Shown here in pieces: positions 8,405 through 16,884 of a stretch of 48,380 nt of DNA. Source of the DNA: Myxococcales bacterium. Its GTDB lineage: Bacteria > Myxococcota_A > Polyangia > Polyangiales > Polyangiaceae. Within the stretch, counting starts at the first letter, position 1, and every line of letters starts with the position of its first letter. The stretch spans positions 1 to 48,380 of the forward strand of contig JAAFHV010000037.1 in assembly GCA_013297655.1 (NCBI GenBank), given 5' to 3'. Under the pieces are notes generated by a model. That model had not been told where the DNA came from. It saw only the letters and a program-made list of their open reading frames with translations, and did not search any database. A program made the translations under genes and the position numbers.

Positions 8405-8479
8405 GGCTCGCGCCTCCAGAGCGACGTTCGGCTCGCGCCTCCAGAGCGACGTTCGGCTCGCGCCGCCAGAGCGACGCGA
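8405..8479 (+). repeat. three tandem 25-bp repeats
   Basis: Units at 8405-8429, 8430-8454 and 8455-8479; the first two are identical (GGCTCGCGCCTCCAGAGCGA plus CGTTC). The third differs by one base in the core (GCCGCC) and at the end (CGCGA), and a fourth partial unit starts at 8480. A single copy recurs at 1057-1081. The array separates the divergent metzincin and nucleotidyltransferase genes, so it sits in their shared promoter region. Confidence 0.9.
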
Positions 8480-8562
8480 GGCTCGTCGAGTGCACGGGAG
8501 CGCGACGTTCGGCGCGCGCGGCCCCTTGCGTCGCGGTGGGGGCATGCAAGAAGCTATGGGCC

Positions 8563-9366
8563 ATGCACACCGTCGAACACGCGACGCTCGCGAGCCTGGT
8601 CTCGCCGCACGAAGCCACCGTCGCCGCGCGCGCCCTCGAAGAGGCGGCCTCGCGGCACGGCAATCGGCCGGTGGTGGTGCTCCTCAGTGGCGCGCACGCT
8701 TATGGGTTTCCCTCGAAGGACAGCGATCTCGACTTGAAGGGCATCCACGTCGCTCCCACGGTGTCGTTCCTCGGCTTGAATGAGGCAGTGAGCACGGTCG
8801 ATTTTACGACCGTCGTCGAAGGGGTGGAGCTCGACTACACGTCGAACGAGATTGGCCACGCGCTCCACGGGATCCTCTCCGGGAATGGCAACTTCATCGA
8901 GCGTGTTCTCGGTCGCGCGCAGGTGGTCACCTCGCCGCTGCTGGCCGAGCTCGTGCCCCTCGTGGAGCGCTCGCTGAGCCGCAGGCTGCACGCGCACTAC
9001 CGCGGGTTCTGCCTGTCGCAGCAGAAGCTCTTGGCCAAAGATCTCACCGTGAAGAAGCTGCTCTACGTCTTGCGTACGGCGCTCACGGGCATCTTCGCCC
9101 TCGAGACGGGCGCAATCGAGGCCGACCTCGGGCGCCTCGCGGAGCGGTACCCGATCCCGCGTTTGCAGGAGCTCGTGACGCGAAAGGTGACGGGCGAGAA
9201 CGTGGGACTCGGCGAAGACGAGGTGCGCGAGTTCCAACCCCACGTCGACGCGCTGATGGCGCGCCTCGACACCGCCCGTGCCTCGAGCGTGCTCCCCGAG
9301 CTGCCCCCGAACGGCGCGGAGATCGAGGCGTGGCTCGTCGCGCTGCGGGTAAAGCTTTTGCCCTGA
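8563..9366 (+). CDS. RlaP-like predicted nucleotidyltransferase, short paralogue
   Basis: A 267-residue second member of the same nucleotidyltransferase group. The signature is at residues 42-60 (SGAHAYGFPSKDSDLDLKGI, acidic pair D55/D57). The helical region following it has the family pattern HAHYRGFCLSQQKLL and VKKLLYVLRTAL. It lacks the N-terminal beta-rich domain and much of the C-terminal extension of the 5846 gene. ATG at 8563 is chosen because the longer frame back to 8401 is translated tandem repeat; the ribosome site is weak. Divergent from the metzincin gene. Both copies keep the catalytic acids, so both may be active. Confidence 0.8.
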   Translation: MHTVEHATLASLVSPHEATVAARALEEAASRHGNRPVVVLLSGAHAYGFPSKDSDLDLKGIHVAPTVSFLGLNEAVSTVDFTTVVEGVELDYTSNEIGHALHGILSGNGNFIERVLGRAQVVTSPLLAELVPLVERSLSRRLHAHYRGFCLSQQKLLAKDLTVKKLLYVLRTALTGIFALETGAIEADLGRLAERYPIPRLQELVTRKVTGENVGLGEDEVREFQPHVDALMARLDTARASSVLPELPPNGAEIEAWLVALRVKLLP

Positions 9367-9418
9367 TTCGGCGCGAATTTTCGAGATCGGGAGGCACGTC
9401 ATCGTGTAGCCGTAGATC

Positions 9419-10594
9419 ATGAGCATTCGTCTGCGCGGTTGGTTCGTTGGCCTCGGTCTCGTCGCGATGGGCGTTGGAGCTGCGTGCAAGAAGGACGAGC
9501 CCCCGGCCCCCGCGCCCGCTCCCTCGGCCCCTCCGTCGCCGACGGCCTCCGTCGCCCCCGCGAGCGCCACCAGCTCTGCGAAGGCCGCGCCGGCGAAACC
9601 TTCGAGGGACAAAACTCCGATACCCAAGTCCGTGGGGCAAGCGTATGCAGCGGGGCTGAAGAAGGGCCGCGCGGAGACGCTCGCCAAGCGCTACGACGCG
9701 GCGATCGCGGCCTTCGACGAGGCGCTCAAGGCGCTCCCCGGCGACGCGCGCGCGCTATCGGAGCGTGGGTACGCCAAGTTGGTCGCCGGCAAGACGGAAG
9801 AGGCCAGAAAGGACTTTACCGAGGCCCTCGCCGCGACCAAAGAGCCAAAGCTGCTCGCGCAGATTCACTACAACCTCGGGCTCGTCGCCGAGAAGCTCGG
9901 GAAGGCAGACGACGCGAAGGTCTCGTTCGCGCGGTCGAACGCGCTCGCTCCGTCGAAGGCCGCGGCCACGAAAGCGGGGGCCTCGGTCTGTGCTGCGCTG
10001 GTGAGCTTCGTGCCCGGCGGCGCGAAGGTGGTCAAAGACTACAAGGGCATGTTCGACGCGATCGCGGTCGCATCGAAGGCCACCTCGAAGGTCGCGAGCG
10101 AGAGCGCCGCGAAGGAGGTGCTCGCCTCACGAATCGACGAGAAGGAGCGCGCGAACGTGGTGAGCTTTCCCCCCGACGACGACGCGACGGAGTGGCAACT
10201 ACACCCGTACCTGAAGACACCAGAGGGCTTCTTGGTCGCGACCGACGCGGCTTCTTCGTATTACGATATGCCGTGCGGGGGGGAGGTCCACGCGAAGGTG
10301 CAGGAGTCTTCTGGGCTCACCCTCGTGCGCGTAGAGCACGGGCCGGGGATGCGAATCCCGGTTTGCGAGACGGACGCGGGGGAGCTCGAGGCGTGCGGCG
10401 ACGGCGCGATGCCCGTGACGTCGGCGTGTGGCACTTCGGACGTGGAGACCACCATCGTCGTGTTCGATCTCGCGAAGAAGAGCGCCGTCGCGCGCGTGTC
10501 GTTCTCGGCGGACAACAAAGTGCCTACGGTGACCCTCGAAGGCCGCAAGCTCAAAGTCGACGGCGCGGGTTGTTCGGTCGTTCACGACCTTTGA
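9419..10594 (+). CDS. TPR-containing lipoprotein
   Basis: A 391-residue predicted lipoprotein with Cys23 in the lipobox (VGAAC), then a long P/A/S linker (about 27-65). Residues about 75-185 contain three TPR-like helical pairs (AKRYDAAIAAFDEALKALPG; ARALSERGYAKLVAGKTEEA; AQIHYNLGLVAEKLGKADDA). The C-terminal half is a beta-rich region with several cysteines and no recognised family. It is convergent with the prepilin peptidase gene and 52 bp downstream of the nucleotidyltransferase. Likely a periplasmic scaffold; function unknown. Confidence 0.85.
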   Translation: MSIRLRGWFVGLGLVAMGVGAACKKDEPPAPAPAPSAPPSPTASVAPASATSSAKAAPAKPSRDKTPIPKSVGQAYAAGLKKGRAETLAKRYDAAIAAFDEALKALPGDARALSERGYAKLVAGKTEEARKDFTEALAATKEPKLLAQIHYNLGLVAEKLGKADDAKVSFARSNALAPSKAAATKAGASVCAALVSFVPGGAKVVKDYKGMFDAIAVASKATSKVASESAAKEVLASRIDEKERANVVSFPPDDDATEWQLHPYLKTPEGFLVATDAASSYYDMPCGGEVHAKVQESSGLTLVRVEHGPGMRIPVCETDAGELEACGDGAMPVTSACGTSDVETTIVVFDLAKKSAVARVSFSADNKVPTVTLEGRKLKVDGAGCSVVHDL

Positions 10595-10652
10595 GTGAGC
10601 GCGTGCCGTGTCTCGAGCCTCGCGGTCGTGTGCTGACGACGGCGCGCGAGCG

Positions 10653-11615
10653 CTACCCGAGCAGGAGGCGCAACCAACCGTCGTAGTCGCGCACGATGCG
10701 CTCGCCGAAGAAGAGGAACTCGAACCAGCCGAGGACGAGGAACGGACCGAACGCGAGCGCTGACTGCATCACGTCGCCTTCGCCCTTCTCGTCGACGTCG
10801 TTGAGGAGGTCCTCCTCGAGGATCTTTTTGGCCTCTTCGTCGCCTTCTTCTGCCATCTTTTGGAGCTCGCGGCGCTCTTCGATGACACCCTCGGGGAGGG
10901 CGAGCTTTACTCCGAAGAGCCGTAGCCCGAGGGCGGTGACGGACCCCTGAACGGAGCCCGCGAGCAGCACGAAGAACGCGCCGCGCCAGCCGAACCACGC
11001 GCCGGCGAGCATGAGCAGCTTCCAGTCGCCCATGCCGAGCCCGCTCCTGCCGCGGATCGCTTTGTAGACGCGGTCGAACCCGGCGAGCAGCACGAACGAG
11101 CCGATGCCGCTCACGAGCGAGTCGACCAGCGAGAACCCCCGCAGCGTCGCGGTGAGGGCGCCGACGATGGCTCCCCCGATCGAGATGCTGTCCGGGATGT
11201 ACATGAAGTCGAGGTCGATGAACGTGGCGGCCACGAGGGCGAGCGACACGGCGAACGTCGCGCCGTAGACGGCGAGGGCGCGCTCGAGGGGCCACTCCGA
11301 CGCTCGTTGCAGGATGCACGTTTCGACGAGGGCGAGGCCGATCCCGCCGCCGATGGCTTCGACGAGGGGGTAGCGGGGGCTCACCTTCACGCCGCAGCAG
11401 CCCGCCTTGCCTCCCATGAGGAGGTACGAGAGGAGGGGCACGTTGTTCCACGGCCGGATCGGGGTTTTGCACGCGGGGCAGTGCGAAGCGGGCTTCACGA
11501 CGCTGAGCTCGCGCGGGACACGATGGATCACGACGTTGAGGAAGCTGCCCCACAAGAGGCCGAAGAGCGCGCCGAACAGGCGGAAGAACCAGGGGGGCAC
11601 GACGGCGATCGACAT
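10653..11615 (-). CDS. pilD: prepilin peptidase / N-methyltransferase (PilD-like)
   Basis: A 320-residue inner-membrane aspartic protease that would cleave and methylate type IV pilin or type II secretion pseudopilin leaders. The N-terminal methyltransferase segment GSFLNVVIHRVP (23-34) is followed by CPAC (46-49) and a second Cys site AGCCG (71-75). The segment SPRYPLVE is intact. Catalytic aspartates lie in IDLDFMYIPD (133-142) and GLGMGDWKL (192-200), and there are about seven or eight TM segments. A charged insert at about 245-282 before the last TM is unusual. ATG 11615 is used; the longer frame adds about 99 Arg/Pro-rich residues with no membrane character. No pilus genes are in the window. 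Confidence 0.9.
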   Translation of the reverse strand: MSIAVVPPWFFRLFGALFGLLWGSFLNVVIHRVPRELSVVKPASHCPACKTPIRPWNNVPLLSYLLMGGKAGCCGVKVSPRYPLVEAIGGGIGLALVETCILQRASEWPLERALAVYGATFAVSLALVAATFIDLDFMYIPDSISIGGAIVGALTATLRGFSLVDSLVSGIGSFVLLAGFDRVYKAIRGRSGLGMGDWKLLMLAGAWFGWRGAFFVLLAGSVQGSVTALGLRLFGVKLALPEGVIEERRELQKMAEEGDEEAKKILEEDLLNDVDEKGEGDVMQSALAFGPFLVLGWFEFLFFGERIVRDYDGWLRLLLG

Positions 11616-12046
11616 TCGGCCGTTCCACGATACCAGAACCGGTCCCGGCCATCGCGCGCCGTGCACCGGGCGGGAGCGGCGAGTGGGGGACGGCCGGTTC
11701 GAGCGGGGATTTCTTGGGAATCGGAGGGAGGTGAGGCGAGCGTTTCGCTGTCGCCGAACGTTCGCGCGACACGAGGTGCAAGAAACCTTCCTTTGTTCCT
11801 TGAACCCTGGGGGCCAGGGGCTATACCACCCGCCGGACGGGGCTCCCGTTCGGTGGGCGAACGAAGGCAGGCGAAATTGGGGGGCCGGCGTACTAACGAC
11901 GCCGAGTCGCATGTCAACGACGGCATTATCGTGTATGATGGAAAATCCTGGACCCTCTGCGGCAGCACCCTCCGCGCCAGATCCATCCGAGGCTACTTAC
12001 GAAGGGCCGGAGCTTCGCGCCGGACTCTGAAAGTGTGGAGAATTAC
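11616..12046. other. divergent intergenic region, promoter candidates
   Basis: 431 bp between the divergent prepilin peptidase and lipoprotein genes. TATGAT at 11934-11939 is a plausible -10 box for the lipoprotein gene, with no clear -35 and a long leader of about 100 nt. A small hairpin CCCTGG-GGG-CCAGGG lies at 11805-11819. No gene was recognised. Confidence 0.35.
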
Positions 12047-13645
12047 ATGAGAATTCATAAGGGCATCTTGGCGGTTTCGGCGCTCGGCCTCTTCGTCGGC
12101 GCGCTCCAGGCCTGTGCGACTGACGTCGTCGACGTCGTGGACGAGGACAGCGGCGTCACCCCCCCGCAAGACGCGGCGAAGGCCGACACGAGCACGAACC
12201 GACCGGACACGTCGGTTCCGCCCCGTGACACGGGTACCCCCGACACGTCCCGCCCGGACACGAGCACCCCCACGGATGCGACCACGGCGGACGCTGCAGA
12301 CAGCGCTGTCGGCCCGCGGCCCGGCGAGCTCTTCGACCCGCTCGCTCCGGTCGAGGGCGCGAACTGCCCCGCTGGCGTGCCGCTGAACGGCGTCGTCGAG
12401 CGCCGTTGCGGAAAGTGCGGGACGCAGAAGGCGTTCTGTGAGGCGCAGGCCGGTGGCGGCGCGAACAAGATCGGCGTGTACAGCGCTTGCTCCGGCGAGA
12501 AGACCGCGGCGAACGCTTGCCTCCCACGGGAGCGCATCGTCTCGGCGTGTGGCTTCTGCGGAACGCAGGCGAAAGAGTGCGACACGTCCTGCTCGTACAT
12601 CGAGGGCGCGTGCCAGGGCCAGGTCGCGGGCGGCTGTGTCGCCGGCGAAGTCAGCTATGTCGAAGGCGTTTGCAACGGCGCCGGTCAGACGCCCACGGAC
12701 GTCCGCAAGCAGACCTGCTCGGCCTCTTGCGCCCTCGGCGCGCCGGAGCCCTGCGCCCCGCGTCCGATCCCCGAGCTCATCGTCTCGCAGACGGCCGCTG
12801 CGACGGTCTCCACGGAGAACGAGACCATCGGTACGATCGCTCGCCTCAGCACCGGAGCGTGCCCGGTCACGGCCTCCGCCACGGTCACTTCGTACCAGTG
12901 GGTTCGCGTCAAGAATGACGGCGCAGACTCGGTGAACGTGACGATCACGAACGTGGCGCCCATGGGCGGCACCAAGTCCGACACGGTCTTCACCACCTAC
13001 CCCGGCCCCAACCTCCCCGCCGATCGCCTCCAGTGCACCGGCTCGGTGACGGACTTCCCGGAGTCGGTCACGCTCAATATCCCCGCTGGCGGCTCGGTTA
13101 TCGTTCACCAGAACGCGTTCTCCGGCACCGGGAAGCTGAAGTTCAAGCTCGACGTCAAGACGAACTTCATCGGAGCGGAAGTGCCTCCGACGATCGACCA
13201 CACCATCGATATCGCTCCGGTGATGGGCGGCAACGTCACCCAGGCGCTCACGTTCTCGGCGACGAAGGTGAGCGACCGTCTCGTGATGGCGATTACCGGC
13301 AACAGCGCCTGCCCGCGCACGCTCTCCGGCACGCTCGTTCCCTACCGCTACATTCGCGTCAACAACCCCGGCGCTACCGCGCGCACGGTCGACCTCGAAA
13401 TGCTCGACAACGAGGACGAGGTCATCGCGTACTACGCGGGGGCGACGGTGCCCACCGGCGCAGCACGCCTTGCCTGCACTGGGTCGACGAACGACACGTG
13501 CGCGGGCGGCGGCACCAACGGTGACGCGGACGCTTGCCTCAACAACGTGAGCATTCCGGCGGGTGGCTCCATCCTCGTCTGGGCGGCGCACTACAGCGAG
13601 ACGAACTTCGATCCGAACTCGCTTCGCGTGACGACCAAGAACTGA
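12047..13645 (+). CDS. large Cys-rich lipoprotein with duplicated C-terminal domain
   Basis: A 532-residue predicted lipoprotein. ATG at 12047 is fixed by GGAG 6 nt upstream and gives a signal peptide ending LQAC (Cys23). Residues 30-90 are an unstructured D/T/P linker with PDTS repeats. Residues about 107-236 are Cys-rich with two CGxCGTQxxxC motifs (121-131 and 168-178). The rest is two related beta domains of about 125 residues. Both carry ACPxT...Y-W/R-RV-N, a late CTGS, and NIPAGGS or SIPAGGS near the end, so they look like an internal duplication. A strong terminator follows. Surface or outer-membrane role likely; function unknown. Confidence 0.85.
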   Translation: MRIHKGILAVSALGLFVGALQACATDVVDVVDEDSGVTPPQDAAKADTSTNRPDTSVPPRDTGTPDTSRPDTSTPTDATTADAADSAVGPRPGELFDPLAPVEGANCPAGVPLNGVVERRCGKCGTQKAFCEAQAGGGANKIGVYSACSGEKTAANACLPRERIVSACGFCGTQAKECDTSCSYIEGACQGQVAGGCVAGEVSYVEGVCNGAGQTPTDVRKQTCSASCALGAPEPCAPRPIPELIVSQTAAATVSTENETIGTIARLSTGACPVTASATVTSYQWVRVKNDGADSVNVTITNVAPMGGTKSDTVFTTYPGPNLPADRLQCTGSVTDFPESVTLNIPAGGSVIVHQNAFSGTGKLKFKLDVKTNFIGAEVPPTIDHTIDIAPVMGGNVTQALTFSATKVSDRLVMAITGNSACPRTLSGTLVPYRYIRVNNPGATARTVDLEMLDNEDEVIAYYAGATVPTGAARLACTGSTNDTCAGGGTNGDADACLNNVSIPAGGSILVWAAHYSETNFDPNSLRVTTKN

Positions 13646-13665
13646 GCCCTTGAGGGCACCGCACG

Positions 13666-13704
13666 GCCCCGGCAGATCCGATCTGCCGGGGCTGTTCTCT
13701 TTTG
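13666..13704 (+). terminator. intrinsic terminator
   Basis: A perfect 12-bp stem (GCCCCGGCAGAT at 13666-13677, ATCTGCCGGGGC at 13681-13692) with a 3-nt CCG loop, followed by the T-rich stretch TGTTCTCTTTT. It lies 20 bp after the lipoprotein stop codon and isolates that gene from recD2. Confidence 0.9.
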
Positions 13705-13777
13705 TGGTGTGCCGACTCGCGCGCGCAGCAGCAAACGGCGGCAGCAAACGTAGCCGTAGCGTAGTCTCCCATCCCGC

Positions 13778-15973
13778 ATGATCACCCTCGAAGGCGAGGT
13801 CCTTCGTACCTCCTACGAGAGCGAGGCGAGCGGTTTCCGCGTCGTTCGTATCGGCGTGGTGGGGCGGGACGAGCCGGTCACGCTCGTGGGGGTGTTCCCC
13901 CGCGTGTACTCCGGGGCCACCGTGCGCGCTTCGGGCACGTGGGAAAAAGACTCCACCCACGGGGAGCAGCTTCGGGTCACCGGCGTGTCCGTCATCGAGC
14001 CGAAGACCGCGGCGGGGCTCGAGAAGTACCTCGGCTCCGGGGTCGTGCCGGGCATCGGCCCTTCGTTCGCGAAGCGCATCGTCGAGGTGTTCGGCCAAGA
14101 CACCCTGCGCGTGCTCGACGAGACCCCAGAGCGCCTCTTCGAAGTGCCGGGGCTCGGCAAAAAACGAATCGAAGCGGTGGTGTCGGCGTGGCGCGAGAAC
14201 CGCGCCCTCCACGACGTCATGGTGTTCCTCCAGTCCAATGGAGTGTCGCCCGGGCTCGCCGCGCGCATCGTCAAACGCTACGGCTCGCGCTCCGCCCAAA
14301 TCGTCGCCGACGAGCCCTATCGCCTCGCGCTCGAGGTCACCGGAATTGGCTTTCGTACCGCCGATAGAATCGCCGAGTCGGTCGGCGTCGCGCGTGACTC
14401 CCCCCTTCGCCACCAAGCGGGCCTCTTGCAAGTGCTCCGCGAGGAGACCGAACGCGGTCACACGTTTACCCACGAAGAGGCCCTCCTCACCGCCACCCGC
14501 GAGCTCCTCCAGGACGACGTGCCAGACGCCGATCTCGCGCGCGCCGTCGGGGCCCTCGTCCTCGGGAAACACGCTTATGTCGACGCACCTCCCGCCTCAC
14601 GAAGCGCACGTCACGTGTATGTTGCAGACGTGCTGGAGGCCGAGGCGCGCCTCGCGCGGCGCTTCATTTCGCTCGTCACGAGCCTCCCCCTGCGCACGCT
14701 TCGCCTAGACGAAGAAGAGCTCGCCGAGGTGGCGCGCGCCGCGCAAGTCACGCTCTCGGACGAGCAGCTCATGGCCCTCCGCGCGGTGATGGACGCGCCG
14801 GTGCTCGTCGTCACCGGCGGGCCCGGCGTGGGCAAAACCACGCTCTTGCGCGCGATTTTGGCCCTCTTTCGAAAGGGGCGCTTGATGGTGCGGCTCGCGG
14901 CGCCCACCGGGCGCGCCGCCAAACGCATGAGCGAATCGACCGGCGCAGAGGCGCTCACGATTCACCGCTTGCTGGAGGTCGATCCGAAGTCGCACACCTT
15001 CAAACGAAACGAAGAGGCGCCCCTCGAAGGCGACGCGTTCGTGGTCGACGAGACGAGCATGGTCGACGTTCGCCTCGCCGACTCGCTGCTCCGCGCGATC
15101 CCGGATGGCAAGCGGCTCGTGCTCGTAGGCGACGTGGATCAGCTCCCGAGCGTGGGCCCCGGTAACGTGCTGTTCGATCTCATCGCCTCCGGCACCGTGC
15201 CCGTCGTGCGCCTTACACGCATTTTCCGCCAGGGCGACACGAGCCGAATCGTGCTCGCCGCCCACTCCATCAACCGCGGCGAGCTGCCCGAATCGGCCGA
15301 ACGTGGCGACGAGAGCGACTTCTGGGTCGTGCACTCGAAAGACACCGCCAGCACCGCGCGCATCGTCGCCAAGCTGGTCACCGAGCGCATCCCGCAGAAA
15401 TTCGGGCTCCACCCCGTACGCGACGTGCAGGTGCTCACCCCGATGAACAAGGGCCCCCTCGGCGCCATCGCGCTGAACCAATCGCTGCAAGAGCTCTTGA
15501 ACCCAGGCACCGGCGGCATCCACCGCCGCACGCGCACCTTTCGCGTGGGCGACAAGGTGATGCAGGTAAAAAACAACTACGACACCCAGGTCTACAACGG
15601 CGACGTCGGCATCGTCAGCGCGCTCACCGAAGGCGACGCCGGGCTCATCGTGGCCTATGGCGATCGCACCGTCACCTACGAGCCCTCGAACCTCGACGAT
15701 CTCGTGCTCGCGTATGCATGCACCATACACAAGTCGCAAGGCAGCGAGTATCCCGCGGTGGTGATCCCGCTCTCGTCGTCGCACTTCGTGATGCTCGCGA
15801 AGAACCTCGTCTACACCGCCGTCACGCGCGGGCGGCAGCTCGTGGTGCTCGTGTGCGAGCCGCGCGCGCTCTCCCTCGCGCTCTCCCCCGAGCGGTGGCG
15901 CGAAGATCGTCGAACCGGCCTCGCGTGGCGGCTCGTCCACGAGGGCGCGCGCGATCGCCACCGGGATCCCTGA
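13778..15973 (+). CDS. recD2: RecD2-like SF1B 5'-3' DNA helicase
   Basis: A 731-residue ATP-dependent DNA helicase of the RecD2 type, found in bacteria independently of RecBC. The N-terminal OB-like region (1-75) and the helix-hairpin-helix segments GVVPGIGPSFAKRI (about 88-101) and VPGLGKKRIEAV are followed by a Walker A GGPGVGKTT (347-355). Then come motif Ia APTGRAAKRM, motif II VVDETSMVD, motif III GDVDQLPSVGPG, and near the C-terminus the UvrD_C_2 segment TIHKSQGSEYPAV and YTAVTRGRQLVVLV. All motifs are intact and the length is typical. No recB or recC is nearby. Confidence 0.95.
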   Translation: MITLEGEVLRTSYESEASGFRVVRIGVVGRDEPVTLVGVFPRVYSGATVRASGTWEKDSTHGEQLRVTGVSVIEPKTAAGLEKYLGSGVVPGIGPSFAKRIVEVFGQDTLRVLDETPERLFEVPGLGKKRIEAVVSAWRENRALHDVMVFLQSNGVSPGLAARIVKRYGSRSAQIVADEPYRLALEVTGIGFRTADRIAESVGVARDSPLRHQAGLLQVLREETERGHTFTHEEALLTATRELLQDDVPDADLARAVGALVLGKHAYVDAPPASRSARHVYVADVLEAEARLARRFISLVTSLPLRTLRLDEEELAEVARAAQVTLSDEQLMALRAVMDAPVLVVTGGPGVGKTTLLRAILALFRKGRLMVRLAAPTGRAAKRMSESTGAEALTIHRLLEVDPKSHTFKRNEEAPLEGDAFVVDETSMVDVRLADSLLRAIPDGKRLVLVGDVDQLPSVGPGNVLFDLIASGTVPVVRLTRIFRQGDTSRIVLAAHSINRGELPESAERGDESDFWVVHSKDTASTARIVAKLVTERIPQKFGLHPVRDVQVLTPMNKGPLGAIALNQSLQELLNPGTGGIHRRTRTFRVGDKVMQVKNNYDTQVYNGDVGIVSALTEGDAGLIVAYGDRTVTYEPSNLDDLVLAYACTIHKSQGSEYPAVVIPLSSSHFVMLAKNLVYTAVTRGRQLVVLVCEPRALSLALSPERWREDRRTGLAWRLVHEGARDRHRDP

Positions 15974-16355
15974 GCGCCGCACGCCGTCCGCGGTAGCGCC
16001 GTTCACATCGTCCGCGTCGTCGCCACGGTCCGCATCGTCTGCACCGCTTCTGCCGTCTGCGTCCTCGGGGCTTGCCACGACGATGCGCCGTCCCAAGGAT
16101 GGAGAACGCGGCGTGCGGCTCGAGGCGTCGCCGAAGGCTTTCAAGGAAGATCGCGGGGAGGTGGCGCGTTGGCGAGGCGAGCCGCGCGGGAGGATTTGCG
16201 CCGGTTTTGCGCGGCCGTTCGGCGCGCGTCGAAGGGAGAGACCTTTTCCGCCGATTCGCTATGCTGCACCTGTTGCGAGATGCGTGACGCATCGAACCGT
16301 TCCGTCCCTCGCGGGACCTCGAAGGTCGTGGTCGAAGGTCCGAGCGAAAGCCACC
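15974..16355. other. intergenic, no gene seen
   Basis: 382 bp between recD2 and the membrane protein gene. The first 110 bp is a loose CGTCGTC/CCGTC-type low-complexity stretch. An open frame from 16083 continues into the next gene but is Arg/Pro-rich and not membrane-like, so it is not called. Confidence 0.4.
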
Positions 16356-16877
16356 ATGTTCCTGAAACGACTCCTCATCGGTATGGTCCTCGGCATGATC
16401 CTCGGCGGGGTGGTCGCGGCCATCCTCGTGCAAGGGCTCGGCCTCGCCGTCACTACGGGCTCCACCGCCGTCGTCGCGTACCTCGCGGCAGGCGCCACCG
16501 GCCTCGTCACCGGGCTCGTCGCCGGCAAGCCCGTGTGGGCAGCGGAGGGCAAAATCGAAGCGGGCCTCAAGAGCTTCTTCGGCATGTTGCTCGCGCTCGG
16601 CGGGCTCTTCGCGCTCCGCACGTGGGTGCACGTCCCGGTGAACCTCGAGGCGCTCAAGGCCGGCGCTGGTGAAATCGGCGCGCTCCCCGCGGTGTACCTC
16701 CCCGTGCTCGCCGGTGTGCTCGGTGGGTTCTTCGAGCTCGACAACGACACGAGCGAAGACAAAGAGAAAAAAGAGGGCGAAGGCGCGAAGGTGCGCGTCG
16801 CCGCCAAGTCGGAAGACGAAGCGCTCGCAGAGGAAGAAGACCTCGAGGACGAGCCCGCCGCCAAGAAGCGCCGCTGA
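16356..16877 (+). CDS. small inner-membrane protein with charged tail
   Basis: A 173-residue protein, not recognised by family. Residues about 5-30, 34-58, 72-90 and 108-127 are hydrophobic, glycine-rich membrane segments. The C-terminal 45 residues (from DNDTSEDKEKKEG on) are almost entirely D/E/K and cytoplasmic-looking. ATG 16356 is chosen because the signal-anchor begins there; upstream residues in the long frame look non-coding. Its stop is 7 nt before the GTG of the deacetylase gene, so the two are probably co-transcribed and may act together at the envelope. Confidence 0.7.
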   Translation: MFLKRLLIGMVLGMILGGVVAAILVQGLGLAVTTGSTAVVAYLAAGATGLVTGLVAGKPVWAAEGKIEAGLKSFFGMLLALGGLFALRTWVHVPVNLEALKAGAGEIGALPAVYLPVLAGVLGGFFELDNDTSEDKEKKEGEGAKVRVAAKSEDEALAEEEDLEDEPAAKKRR

Positions 16878-16884
16878 GCGAACC

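Noticed and set aside
8348-8545. 66-residue N-terminal extension of the metzincin
   Set aside because: It only translates the 25-bp tandem repeats and would bury the signal peptide.
11805-11819. CCCTGG-GGG-CCAGGG hairpin as a terminator
   Set aside because: Short stem, no T-run, and not placed after any gene; likely chance in GC-rich DNA.
11616-11912. 99-residue N-terminal extension of the prepilin peptidase
   Set aside because: Arg/Pro-rich and not hydrophobic; the family starts with the membrane segment beginning at ATG 11615.
11993-14572. 859-codon open frame on the minus strand
   Set aside because: It runs antisense through the lipoprotein and recD2 genes and across the strong terminator; composition is R/D/V/A shadow-like.
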